Shown: one piece after another, positions 12,901 to 24,110 of the stretch | Layout: each line of letters begins with the position of its first letter | How positions within the stretch are numbered: the first letter of the stretch is position 1 | Assembly: GCA_030549495.1 (NCBI GenBank) | Contig: JAUIRK010000109.1 | Coordinates: 141,501-205,500, forward strand | Length of the DNA stretch: 64,000 bases | DNA from: Nectonema munidae | Taxonomy: Eukaryota > Nematomorpha > Nectonematoida > Nectonematidae | Direction: 5' to 3' | Translations under genes and position numbers: made by a program | The notes under the pieces: generated by a model | Databases searched by the model: none | What the model saw: only the letters and a program-made list of their open reading frames with translations | Told to the model about the DNA's origin: nothing

Positions 12901-13110
12901 ACAACATACGAACTTTTTACAAAAAAAACACAAGCCTGAGTGCTTGGATATGGTTTTGGGTTTTGAAAAGTAATTAAATCCAGGTATAGTAAAACTCATT
13001 TCTTCTTCGGAATTTCAAGTTTCTTGGAATGCAAAAATATCAATTGAAATACAATTTTAATTAATTTATCTATGAAACTTTGGATGCAATTCCAAAATAC
13101 AATTTTTTAT
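9960..13110 (-). mobile_element. CR1/Jockey-like LINE, decayed, with a nested insertion
   Basis: Order on the minus strand: apurinic-type endonuclease from about 13110 (DIFAFQET; SFTIPGFNYFSKP; VFNIYRLPRYNLEALE; FFLGDFNINLF, ORF 12621-12893), the linker before RT (ORF 11935-12387), RT core (HSHQFGFRKHSSTVIAHN and SKAFDTISHRKLLLKLKKYG, ORF 11283-11525), then KGVPQGFILG and YADDAAMS (ORF 10144-10464), and a thumb fragment with TYLGLTFTDNLSW (9971-10168). The RT core is cut after FFSSYLS at about 11350 and resumes with YVSFNDKSDSKG at about 10450. The 900 bp between is therefore an insertion. Multiple frame breaks and stops make this an old, dead copy. I saw no ORF1. Confidence 0.85.
10470..11350. 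repeat. Insertion inside the LINE's RT, with a tRNA-like segment
   Basis: This segment separates two adjacent pieces of the LINE RT. At 10698-10757 the minus strand reads a tRNA-like block with GGGGTTCGATCCCC (10709-10722) as B box and CTCAGCTTAACAGTTG upstream. It is either a SINE head or a tRNA pseudogene; a full cloverleaf is not convincing. A (GA)n run lies at 11128-11140. The rest is unclassified A+T-rich sequence. Confidence 0.5.
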
Positions 13111-14054
13111 TCTTTGTTAACTTGACTTTATTAATGTTATAATTACCATTTAAGTTTGAATGTAAAATGTAATGTATTCAAAGACAAATATAATAAATCC
13201 TAGATATTGAAAATCCATAAAATTTAAATCAATGGCCGATACTTTAAACTACTTTAATTTCGCCAATTGTGGTTCAAAAACATTTCTAAAATTTTAGTTT
13301 TTTTATTTGACAACTTGATATCGAAATTAAAATAATTTCGTATAAAAAATGAAACCACAAATTAAGTTAATTATATTTAAATTTCTTACTTTATAGTGTT
13401 AAGGGATGGTCGATGTGATCTAATTCTTAGTCTCCTTGTCACAATTTCAGCCTCGTTCAGTCAACGCTTATGTTTTAATTTGTTCCTCGGTATCCTTAAC
13501 GCTTTTATCGCAGGGTTCTCAAATGTCCAAGTTTTACTGGATGATTATCATCTAATTCTTGGAGATTTTTAAAAATCCAAAATAGGAATTTATATTAAAT
13601 TCTCACTTTTAACCAGCCAGTCGTATAGCTAGGTGGCGGCTGTCCGCCCTTGCGGGCACATTTTATCTCTATTAATATATATCATTAATACATTGTTATA
13701 TATATCATTAATAGTAATATTATAGACCTAAATGGCAATGGAATAATTGTCTCTCCTTATATTGCATATCCTTATACCAGAGGGGAGCATTCTCAAAATT
13801 TTTGGCCAGCGAATTTTTTTATAATTATTAAATTATAAAAGAATTTTTGTCCAATGAATACACTCTAATTATTACTCGACATTATACTTATTGTGATCTG
13901 TTAGCATCCATTTTTCCTTTGCAACGTTGCACACTAAAAAGAGTGTCTATGAATGTATTTTTAATCTAACATATATCAATGTAATTATTTATAAAGTAGG
14001 AGTAGCAATAATATTACGACTTCGACTCCGACTCCACACCTCATCGATACCAAT
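13111..14054. other. Unassigned stretch
   Basis: No gene is visible. At about 13619 there is a CAGTCGTATAGCTAGG MITE-like end. 13795-13920 resembles 54245-54370 (shared AAGAATTTTTGTCCAATGAA), so it is a relic of the repeat whose end lies at 54235. Confidence 0.45.
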
Positions 14055-14305
14055 TTATTCATAGTTTGAGATAAGCGGTACATCAGTGCCTTGCAAATGA
14101 AAACACACCCACGGTACCTTTACCTAATCTTTTACTCAAAATTGGAAAATTTGCTACATAATTAACATAAGAGAGAAAGGAAACAAAATAAACTAATAAA
14201 GCAATTTTCACTATTTTAAAATGAAACTGTCTGTTCTCAGAATAATTTGAAAATAATAGGAGGCATAAAAATGAGATAGTTTATCGGCACTTTATTTGAT
14301 ATTTT
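14055..14305 (+). repeat. SINE tail plus a fragment of repeat R
   Basis: 14055-14130 ends in GTGCCTTGCAAATGAAAAC, then CACGGTACCTTTACC, the tail of the SINE family. 14130-14305 matches 20070-20215 and, inverted, 6385-6540 (block around CTAATAAAGCAATTTTCAC). The match stops exactly where the RTE LINE's microsatellite tail begins, so the LINE landed in this fragment. Confidence 0.7.
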
Positions 14306-17300
14306 CATCATCATCATCATCATCATCGATTTTGCCTTCTAGGCCTGGTTATTGTTCCCAAAGAGTCGGGGTCAACCAGTTTGCTGCAACAACTACGCCA
14401 TTTCATTCTTTCTTTAGCATCACTTCGCACAAGCTTTCTTTTTTCCATATCGTGGTGAATCACTTCATTCCATGCTTTCTTTGGTCTTCATCTTTCCATC
14501 AATCAATTCATCTTTTATCTTCTTTACAACTTTCCCTTCGGACATCCTTTCGACATGACCAAACCAACGTAATCTATTCTCTTCTATATCCTCAATTCCA
14601 ATTTTCCTTCTCAACACATCGTTGGCAATCCTATCTTTCAGCGTCTTTCCGAACATCATCCTAATCATTCTCATCTCAGTTGTTTGTAGCCTTCTTGTGT
14701 CAGTCTTCTTCATCACCCAGCATTCAGAACCGTAGCAAATCGTACTTCTAACGCAAACTTTATACAGTCTTGCTTTTAGCTCGTCAGATAAAAAATTTCC
14801 ACACAGTAAGCCGGATAATTCCTTGAACTTTTTCCAATCTAGGCGAATTCGCGCTCTTACGCTACTAGAAACATCACTGTTGCAATTGATCATATCGCCC
14901 AAATAACAGAAATCATCAACAACATCGAACGTATCATCTCCTAATTTGACTTTTTCAACAAGAGTACTTACGCTGTCTCCATTTTTGCACTTTCTACAAA
15001 CAAAGCCACTCACTACAGAAAGAGTGCCCTTTATAGAGGAACATCTTTTGTGAACCCATTCATTACAAGTGGTACATAAAATGGCGTTTCTCATTACACT
15101 CAGTCCACATAATGAACAGGGGTCGACACTACTCACTTCCCTGACACCATTAGTTTTATTACTCACGATCATCACTTTGGTTTTTGCTACATTTATTTTT
15201 AATCCTTTGCTTTCAAGTGCTCTTTTCCATTCGGTATACTTAACAGTAAACTCATTCAAACTATCATCCACAACTACCAAATCATCAGCATACAAAAATT
15301 CACGATTATTTTTCGGGATTTCCGAGCTCAGAGCGTCTAACACTATGATAAACAACAAAGGACTTATTACAGACCCTCGATGAACACCAACATTTATTTT
15401 AAACCACTCTGAAAGCTTACCTTCGATACGCACTGCTGTTCTTGAATCTCGATACATTTCCATTACTGCGTTCACTTCAAACTCAAGTATACCCTTCTTT
15501 CTTAATGCCCAACGTATAACATTCCTAGGAACTGAATCAAAAGCCTTCTCAAGATTGACAAACGCTATATACAATTCTTTTCCAACACTTCAATCAATTG
15601 CCTCATTATGAAAATTGCGTTTATAGTGCCTTTTCCTGGTGTAAACCCCATTTGCAGATCATCAATATCAACTTTCGCTCTGATCCTACCTTCAAACACT
15701 CTTTCTAAAACCATACTGTTCTCCAGCATTTTCAGACTTCTCACTCTTTTGCATCGCCTTTCCTCTTGTACATTTCAGGCATTTTTTCTCCATTCATCAT
15801 TCGATTTCCAATCTTTGGTAACTCATTTTCCAATTGACACATCTCAATCATCTCAATAGGTACATCACTTGAGCCAGCCGACTTACCATGCTTCATCTTC
15901 AATATAGCGGCCTTTATCTCCTCTGCTGTTATTAGCCTTACTGGACCCTAGATAATATTGTTACTGGAAGAAATTTCACAAGAATTTTCATTATTGAAAA
16001 GTTCTTCACAGTATTCTTTCCACGTTTTCAATCTGTCTTCTAGATCAAGATGTTTGTTTCCATTTTTATCTGATATGCAAGGCACGCCAACAATATCTTT
16101 TTTATTTCTAGTGCTATGTTTTGCCATTTAAAAGACTTCTCATTCTTTCTTCTGGTCTCAAATTCTTTTAATTCCTTTTTAACTTCGTCAGTCCATGCCC
16201 TCCTAATGACTATTTTGCCTCTTTCCTGCTCTCCACATAATCCTTTCTAGCTAACTCCGGTTTTACTTTACGCCAATTTTTGTATTTCGATTTCTTATTT
16301 TTAACTGCATTCTTAACATCCTGGTTATTCCACGGACCAACTCTTTCTTTCTCCTCTAGATTTCGAGACGCGGCACACTTTTTTCATAACATTTGATAAA
16401 ACATTCATCTTGTCATCCCAGCAATTGACCTCTTCCAGAACACGATGTGCTTCTCTAACAAACTTTTCCTTTGTACGAGTCTTTTTCAGTTTCCAAGTTT
16501 TCACTCTCTCTCTCTCTCTTTTCCCTATTAATCGTTCGTTTCGGATTAAAAATCATGTCCGTAACTAACAGTCTATGTTGAGTCATCACTTCTTCACCAG
16601 CAATCACTTTCACGTCCTTAACTTTATCCCTTTTTTTAACCAATATATAATCTGTTACACTTACTTTCCCGCCCGAATCAAAAGTTATTAATTTTTCTTC
16701 CTCTTTTTTGAAACAGGTGTTGACAATCTTGAGGTCAAAACTATCGGCAAACTCTAGCAGCATTTCTCCCTCTTTATTTCTTTTTCCAAAACCAAAACCT
16801 CCGTGAACGTCTTCGAAACCTTCAACATCTCTACCATCATGTCCATTGAAATTACTAAGAACAACGCACTTACACTTTACCTTCATCATCACTTCAGTCA
16901 AACAATCGTAAAACTCCACTTTTTCTTCTAAACTAAGACCAAGCGGTGGTGCGTAGGCAGATTCAAATGTCACCACTTCTTCGTAAACAGCCATCTCCAT
17001 AATAATTACTCTACTTAACACTCTTCTAACACTGACAATCTTATCAAGCCAATCCTGGTGAACCATTAGACCAACTCCCCCTTGTTCTACTTTGTTTCCA
17101 ATCCCGTACAAATTGTATCCGTGCTCACCTGCTCTAATCATCCGCGTGCCTTCTTTCTTATATCTCACTTCCTGAAGACCTGCAACAATTACTTTTCCTT
17201 CTACAAGCACATTCACCACTTCAGCACTTATACCTACATACGAGCCAACATTTGCTGACGCAAATCTGAGTATTTTCATTGGCTTTGTAAGGGACAAAAA

Positions 17301-17620
17301 TTTAGGAATCCTGAGCTCCCAATGGGCTTTACCAGAGTCCGTCATAAGTCGTCGTGTACTTACCTCTGAGAAAAACTCCTTCCCCGTGACTCTCTTAGTA
17401 TTTGAGTTGTTGTTGCATAATGTTATAGTGGAGCGTGATTTTTATGACCAAATGCCCTTCCTGGCGCCAACCAGTATTTGTATTCATGACTGGAAACCCT
17501 TAGCCTTTATACAATGGAGTACTAAACCCACAAGGCAGTGGTAATTTGGAATCGGAGTTATTTTCTCCTAGAAGAAGAGCCAACCAAGGCTATCGAGTTT
17601 GTTCTACCCGGAGCTTTAGG
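14306..17620 (-). mobile_element. RTE-type LINE, nearly full length, with a PHD-like zinc finger in its RT protein
   Basis: The minus-strand order is: 5' leader (about 17620-17346, with GGCGCCAGGAAGGGCATTTG), endonuclease (ORF 17345-16455: LRFASANVGSYVG, GLQEVRYK, GVGLMVHQDW, NFNGHDGRD), a broken RT N-terminal part (16454-15575), then RT with NLEKAFDSVPR, RGSVISPLLF and YADDLVVVDDS (ORF 15574-14465). After YADD comes a C4HC3 finger (C153, C156, C167, C170, H175, C178, C193, C196 of that ORF; nt 14987-15118), then CYLGDMINCNSDVSSSV and RLRWFGHVERMSEGKVVKK. The 3' end is a (GAT)n tail at 14307-14329, usual for RTE elements. RTE-like LINEs of other invertebrates carry a similar finger. It is the best-preserved LINE here but has several frame breaks between endonuclease and RT. 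Confidence 0.92.
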
Positions 17621-17692
17621 TTAAGCATGTTCAGCATTTTTAAGGTATATAAATACGATTCATTCTATACTTCTATTTTTTGAAAAATTTAG

Positions 17693-19094
17693 GTATAAGT
17701 TTAAAGTTTCTATTACCAAATGGTCTTGCATCCGCTGTAATTGGACGAAAAGGTGAACGAGTGAAAGCTATCAAAGAGGAGACAAATGCGCGTATTCAAA
17801 TGTCACAATCTGGTGTTTATTATCCTGGATGTAATTTGTTTCTATTTATCTCTTTGACTAATCCATCTTCTTCCGTTTAGCTCGTGACGACAGAATAGTT
17901 TTAATCACAGCAAATGATAAGGAATGTGTTAAAAGTGGATTTGAAGCTGTGTTTGCTTATGTTAAGGAAGAAAATCTGAAGGAAAATCCTTCTTGTTCTA
18001 TCTTTAGTGTATGTTTGTGATCTTTTGGAATTTTCATATACTAATCAAATATACTTTAGATGAGATTACTTTTTCCGCATAGCAACTGTGGTCAAATTAT
18101 TGGAAAAGATGGGAGTATTATAAACTCGCTTAAAACCGAATCAGGTTCTAATGTCATTTTGTCTAAAAAGGAATCTGCGAATTTAACAAATGAACGTATA
18201 CTAACTGTTACTGGGAACGAAGATCAGTTAAGCTTGGTAAGAGTTTAGACAAGTTTTATCCAACAACGCTTAACCTATATTTCTTTAGGCTGTTGATATA
18301 ATATTAGAAAAGGTACAAGATGAACCAAAAATTTGGTCGCCTCTCAACAATATTTCATATGGAAGTAGTGTTTCGTCAGCTTCAAGCACAGCATTTCCGT
18401 ATACTGCTAGTAATAGTTATAGTTCTCCCTATCAGACCACTGCCCTGCCTATAGCTAGCATAAATCAAAATGCAACAGCCTATTATGCCGTTTTAGACAG
18501 TATAAAAGTTAGTCTATTAACTTATGGTTTCAATCAAGTTCAAGTTCAGGAGATTCTAGATTCTATCAGCGTCTTGTTGAAGTATAATGTAATCCATATG
18601 CTTAGTTCCTATCTCAATAATCTAAATGGAGTAGGTCTTGATGCAAGCTGTAATGGAAAATCAGCTGACTACAATCTTGTTTACGGGTAATTTTTCTTTT
18701 TATTTCATTATATCTTTCATCAAGTAGTACACTTTCATTTCATTTCATTAATTGACATAACACTTTCAGACAACAACTACCGCAACAACAATCAATGAAT
18801 GTTTCATATACTGACACATTAAATCAGCACTATCCATTACTCAATCAATCAAACACTGACACAGTTAAAACATTTAATGTGAAAGATAAACTTATTAGTT
18901 ATATAATCGGGCATAATGGTAATGTTTTGATCAATGCTCAAAATTTAACAGGGGCTCGCATCAAAATTTCTCCACGTGGTGAATTCGCCTCTGGAACAGA
19001 AGATGAGAGAGTGGTGACAATTACTGGATCTTCCGAATCTGTCAACCTAGCTACACTTTGGATCAATAAAATCATTAGAAATAGAGACTTTTGA
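17693..19094 (+). CDS. NOVA: Nova/Pasilla-type RNA-binding protein with three KH domains (5' exon not found)
   Basis: Five exons join in frame: 17693-17830, 17881-18008, 18060-18236, 18289-18686 and 18770-19094 (TGA), giving about 388 residues. All introns are GT-AG and 50, 51, 52 and 83 nt long. KH1 begins SLKFLLPNGLASAVIGRKG, KH2 MRLLFPHSNCGQIIGKDG, KH3 NVKDKLISYIIGHNG. Nova hallmarks: KH2 ends in AVDIILEKVQDEP followed by LNNISY; KH3 has TGARIKISPRGEF then VVTITG; the KH2-KH3 linker has a Nova-like LLTYGFNQ segment. Nova proteins bind YCAY RNA and control alternative splicing in the nucleus. The first exon here needs one base from upstream. The frame upstream has no ATG, and an antisense RTE LINE begins about 70 bp upstream, so the true start lies farther left or is lost. 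The loops GRKG, GKDG and GHNG all depart from the usual GKGG. Confidence 0.9.
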
Positions 19095-19185
19095 ATTGTT
19101 CACTTTTTCCTGTCATTTTGTAGCCTTTTAATAGTATGTAACTAAACCTATTTTACTAACAATGCTTTAATTATGTGACTTTTTA

Positions 19186-19191
19186 AATAAA
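19186..19191 (+). promoter_or_regulatory. Poly(A) signal of the Nova-type gene
   Basis: AATAAA lies 92 nt after the stop codon of the KH gene and is followed by T-rich sequence. It is the only canonical signal close downstream. Confidence 0.6.
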
Positions 19192-19427
19192 ATTTAAATA
19201 TTTTTTTCTACATTTATAATTATTATAGACACAGCGAAGGCCGAGGATGGCATGACATTTTTGGGGCAAAACTAGGCCATTTTTCAAATTTTTTATGTCA
19301 AATCACATTCAGCTGCCATCTTGAGCTGTCCCAATAAGGTTAAACTAGCCACCCTCAATTTATCATCATGATTTAAAAATATATAAAAGAGAAAGTATTA
19401 AGAGCTCTTATTGATATCATTGGATTT

Positions 19428-21210
19428 AAATCAGGAGCGCACATCCTCGAAATTATTGGGGGCGAAATTTTTTTGTTGCAATTTTCAAAATTAGTGGTCT
19501 GGAAATATCACGGGAGACCAAATATTCAAGCAATCCCTTAAAATAGAGTATATTCAGCGCATTCCTAAATTTATAAGACTACTTTATATTTTTTTACAAA
19601 TTTGGTGAATTTAAATACTATACTTCCAGCGAAAATATTTTAATTAAGTTTGCAAAATATACACTAGTTTAAAAAAATCCAAAATTGTTGGGGGGGGGGG
19701 GGGTACAATAGGCTTTTCATTTGAAAATGAAGTAGTATACCAGGCACATTACAGGAATTGATGAAAGGATATTTGATTCATAGAGAAAACAACTGAAAAC
19801 AAATAACTTAAGGTTGGATAGTTTTATATGAATAAATGTAGTCTGAAGGCAAAGAGTCTACTAGACACCCTGCGATGTTTATATGAAAAAATGTGATTGA
19901 TTCAGGGGCAAGATTATAAAATGAAGTTATAATTGTGCAAACAAAAATAAAACAATAAATTAAGATAGCATTATTTCATTTTTCTCAGCATCATTCAAAA
20001 AATAGTTTAAAAGCTAAATTGATGCAAGCTACAAAAATGCACACGCTGCACCTTACCTTTTACTCAAAATTGAAAAACTTGTTACATAATTAACATAAGA
20101 TAGAAAGGAAACAAAATAAACTAATAAAGCAATTTTCACTATTTTAAAATGGAACCCTCTGTTCTCAGAATAATTTCAAAAGAATGGGAGTTTATTTTAT
20201 ATTTTCAAGTTTTTATAAGCAGCAAAAGCCAACGTTTAAGTAGCTAACTCTTATAGGATGATTTGGTAGCACTTATGTTTTTTACATATTGTAAAGAATC
20301 ATAGTATACAAAAATGGTAATTTAATAACATTTTATAAAATTATTTAAGTCTAAAAACACAAAATCATTAAAAAATTATTTAAACTAACATAAATCAAAG
20401 TATACGAAAAAAGAAAATCATTGCGTTTTTTTTTAAATATTTTTGTCCACAAATAAGATTCTGACAGCTGTTATAAATAGATTAAGTACATTTTTAGCAA
20501 CTGAAACATTTTGTTTCGATATTATATTTTTATATTATAATAATCAACAAATTTTCTTAAAAAAAATCATTTAATTAATTATGTACAGTGTTACTTATAA
20601 AATTTAACAATCGAACATTATAAAAATCTCTGCTCAAATATTAAGCAAATAGAGTATTCTTGCTTTTAAACTGTTTTTGTCCTACACCCGGGGGCGCAAT
20701 AAACAAAAAACTTTAGCAACATTATTTATACTTTCTTGATCCTTTCATTGGAGAAATTTTCGAAAACTGATATCGCATAAGATGCATGGGGCACCATGCG
20801 GTACATAGGAGAGTGGGCACGTCCCCTGATGTTAAACCTAGCTAGAAAATTTCACTGGAGAGAAGATAGCTGAATGAGATAGGAGAGCACAAGAGAATAG
20901 GGCTTGAGTGAATGATTGAGTTTTAGCAGAGAAAAACAGGAGACAGAAATAGAATCACTGTGACAGAAGATGAGAAAATCTAGTGGATCATCAACATTTG
21001 TTTGCTCAAAAATACTATAAAGAGGAGACACTGTGATAAACATTGCTTTTGATAGGAATTTCAGAACAACTTAGCATGATGTTTGATTGATTCGGAAGTC
21101 TGCATTCCTTCTTTTATTCTCTTATCTTACATTGAATGATCGTTACATTCTATAATGCGATCATCATACATGTTTTATGAACAAGCAGCAACTCTTACTT
21201 GTAGAAAATT
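19428..21210 (+). repeat. Repeat R, right copy (inverted relative to 5140-7969)
   Basis: It starts TCAGGAGCGCACATCCTCG and runs through the block with GTGGTCTGGAAATATCACGG, a long G-run at 19690, CACCCTGCGATGTTTATATG, a SINE tail at 20040-20070, the block with CTAATAAAGCAATTTTCAC, the degraded MITE (20660-20860), and ends near CAAGCAGCAACTCTTACTTG. All blocks occur in inverse order and orientation at 5140-7969. The minus frame 20852-21043 is chance. No protein is recognisable, so this is probably a non-autonomous element or a segmental duplication. Confidence 0.75.
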
Positions 21211-21229
21211 ATTGGGGGCCAAGGTCATT

Positions 21230-22010
21230 TTCTTCGTCTGTCTAAAGGTAGTAAGCCTATAGCCGCCAAATCAAGATTACATTCAGATTTAGATAAAAAA
21301 TTTATCGCTTAAAAAGTTCAAAGCTTACCTGAAAGAAATATTATTAGGCAAAGTAATAGTACTTGCCGTGCTTTGGTCTTGGTAGTGCTTAATGAAATGA
21401 ATAAAGCATGTATGTCCTCATAGATAACAGTTCAGTAAACAAATTTTCTTCTTTAGAAGCCTATCCTCTCCCGAGCATAGATGAAATAGTTCAAAAGGTT
21501 TCACATTATAATTTCTTTTTCAAAACATGACGACTTCAGCATAACATTGAATACAAATTTCGCTAGATGAAAGGAAGTTTGCAGCTTTTGAAGCTAATGA
21601 CGGTCTTTATGAGTTTAATCGTATTAATTACGTTTGGATTAATTAATGCTGTAGCTGTTTTTCATGTGTTATAAAAACTTTAATAATAATTAATGAAAAC
21701 TATTGCCATGGAGTTGTTGCATAACTATGATATTACTGTTTGCGATAAGACGAAAAAAGAGCATAATGACAATTAAAAATGTTTATGCCGTTGTTGAGAA
21801 ATATGGCATTACACTAAATCATGGAAATGTGTATTCTCAACTGACAAAATCAACATGTTAAGATATGGAATATAAAACGGTACTCTTTTTAAGAAGATAG
21901 AGACGATGATGCGATTACCGGTTCCAAATACTAAAAATAGAGTGGGAGCGTTTCTCGGTTTATTCGCATATTATGCTAAATTTATACCTCATTATTACTC
22001 TATCAGTATT
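21230..22010 (+). mobile_element. Ty3/gypsy LTR-retrotransposon fossil (pol, reverse transcriptase region)
   Basis: The segment is recognisable by family-typical reverse-transcriptase blocks, YPLPSIDEIV near 21462 and FLGLFAYYAKFIP near 21950, in the order expected for Ty3/gypsy pol. It is short, broken in many places and has no recognisable gag, protease, integrase or flanking long terminal repeats. It therefore looks like an old internal fragment. No host gene is apparent in it. Confidence 0.75.
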
Positions 22011-22055
22011 CGTTTTTTTAATTAAATTCTAAATTTTTTTTCTCTATTTTTATTC

Positions 22056-22880
22056 TTGAAGTATCTAAGAGAAAACTCGAAGCTTACTCTCCAGTTTCTA
22101 CTTTTTTTACACAAGAACTATACTCTATACCTTGGTCAAAACATTCATTCCAACTTTAGCATATTCAAAAATCAAAGATATTCGGAGATTATTTTTAGCC
22201 CTATTAGTGCTAGCAGAAGCATAAAAGGCCCCCTCTTCACTAAAAAATTAATTGTACAAATTTGCTGAATTATATCCCTTCAAATTTCTTGACTTTTTCT
22301 AAAATCGCTAGCTGCATTACCATTTTTTATGGTAGTTGAATGACCCTTTCATTTCAAAAACTGTCCATCAAAATCAAAAATTAAAATTTTGACATTATCT
22401 GTAGTGAACCTTATAACTTAGGTTCACTGTTATATACTCCCATGAAAATTTATAATTATATACAGTTTTGAACGCATAACACTTTGTATATTTAATTTTT
22501 TCAGTAGTCATGGCTACTTTTTAGAAAATGCCAATCAAAATTTTGACTGATGACAAATAGATCTAATAAAATATACCTTAAATTTTACATAAAATATATG
22601 TTTTTATACTAAATCGGCCATTCTAATTCCATTTTTGGACCAATTTTTTACATTTATAATTTGAAAATACCTATAAATGTTAATTAAATTTGCTGTTTAC
22701 TTCTAAAAATTTTCTCCAAATACATTCCTTCAAATTGTACATGAAATATATGTTTTTATACCAAATCAACCATGTTGGTTTTATTTCTGGACCCATATTT
22801 TGGATTTAAGGCTTGAAAATATCTGAGTTTAATAAAATTTGCGGAAAACTGTTTTGAGAAATATCTCAAATTTTATAAGA
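22056..22880 (-). repeat. Composite dispersed repeat, copy 2 (modules C and A, inverted)
   Basis: Reading the complement, module A (22560-22880) and module C (22280-22560, with GGTAGTTGAATGACC on the plus strand at about 22331) match copy 1 and copy 4. An outer piece (22060-22210, with CAGTTTCTACTTTTTTTACA) recurs at about 32850-32990. The frame 22056-22268 lies in this repeat and is not a gene. Confidence 0.7.
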
Positions 22881-22885
22881 AATAT

Positions 22886-23030
22886 ACAGTGAAATGGCGT
22901 TATAAAGAACTCGCTTATTATACTAAGTTATCAAATCCGTCTCCTCGTATAATTTCACTGGGTAAATTACACCTTTTATAAAAATCTCGCCTTAGAAGAA
23001 ACCTCGTTTATAATTTTTGATTAATTGCCG
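22886..23030. mobile_element. Possible pogo/Tigger-type MITE end
   Basis: CAGTGAAATGGCGTTATAAAG followed by AACTCGCTTATTATAC resembles ends of pogo-type elements (CAGTGAAACCTCGTTATAACG). CTCGTTTATAA at about 23008 could be an inner repeat. I cannot define the other end. Confidence 0.3.
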
Positions 23031-23282
23031 ATAAATCCCTCATAGCTCATAAAATTATTTTTGACACTCCTGTAATTGTATAATAATTGGTTCTAAGAGA
23101 AGGATGAGATATGGAGAAGAATGATATTTTTTACTCTTTTGATCCTACCGCTTTTCTAAACAAATGCATGCGAGTCTCAAGTCCGTGTAATTTTCCTCAT
23201 CACTTCTAGTCAGCTTCATGGCTTGTGGGAAAGCGGACATTTTTAATAGTCAGACATTAGGGCTATTCCACTGGATATTAGG
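23031..23282. other. Unassigned stretch
   Basis: No gene or repeat was recognised. Confidence 0.35.
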
Positions 23283-23545
23283 AATAAAAAGGCCATATTA
23301 CATCATACCATCTTGCAGCAAAAGACAGACATCAACTTCATTCTGCTAAATTGCGATGTATACATCATACATGATGTTGCTGCATTTATTCATAAATATT
23401 TGTATATATATTTGTGTATATGTATGACTGATTGATGAGAGATTATGTATGACCATGTAAGCGCATATATGATTGCAGCATGAGGTTTTAATACGATATT
23501 TCCCTTTGCTGCAAGATGGTATGATGTAGTAATTGCCTTTTTATA
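23283..23545. mobile_element. MITE with inverted ends of about 40 bp
   Basis: The left arm (23283-23325, ...CATCATACCATCTTGCAGCA) is the near-perfect inverse of the right arm (23503-23545, TGCTGCAAGATGGTATGATG...). About 180 bp of T-rich spacer lies between them. A lone right arm with the same flank (AATACGATGTTT) lies at 28161-28216. There is no coding capacity. Confidence 0.75.
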
Positions 23546-24110
23546 TATTTGTAAAAGTGAAAAAACCATTTATTTTAACCGATAATATTAGTGATGCTTA
23601 AAAAATTGCGTCGCTATTAATCTGATTAAAATTCTTCTATATTCACACACTTGGTTTTGGATATAAATTGAGAATCTTGTTGTTTCACCTAAATTAAAGT
23701 GACCAAATTTTATCATTATGATTGAAAAATTTGGTTTATTTAAAACTATTCTTAAAAGTAATATAATTTAAAAATTAACTTTTTCCCATTTTATTTTTAA
23801 ACTTTAAATTTATTTTTTCGATAAACTGCTAAAACAAAAAAATTAAAACTAAAAAAAATATTGACCAACAAAAATAAAAAATTTTTTACAAAAGAGTGAC
23901 AAAAAGAAAAACTCTGCGAATAGTTGTCAATAATAAGTTTTGTACAATTACTATTTTAATAAAATTTACCAATTATAAAACTAACAAATGAATATAAAAT
24001 GCGTATTGTAAAGAAATAGTTACACGGTCAACAAAAACGGTATATTGTCTTTTCCATATCATGCCGTTATCTTGCTTATCGTGCATAATTTTTAAAGTCG
24101 GGACTTTTTT
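23546..24110. other. Unassigned A+T-rich stretch
   Basis: Nothing is recognisable. The minus frame 23973-24164 runs into the minisatellite arm and is chance. Confidence 0.4.

Noticed and set aside
14296-14664. A Ser-rich 122-residue protein on the plus strand
   Set aside because: It is the antisense shadow of the RTE LINE tail and RT protein.
17627-17644. ATG TTC AGC ATT TTT AAG followed by GTATAT as the first exon of the KH gene
   Set aside because: It ends in phase 0, but the next exon needs one base from upstream; joining it would give an immediate stop.
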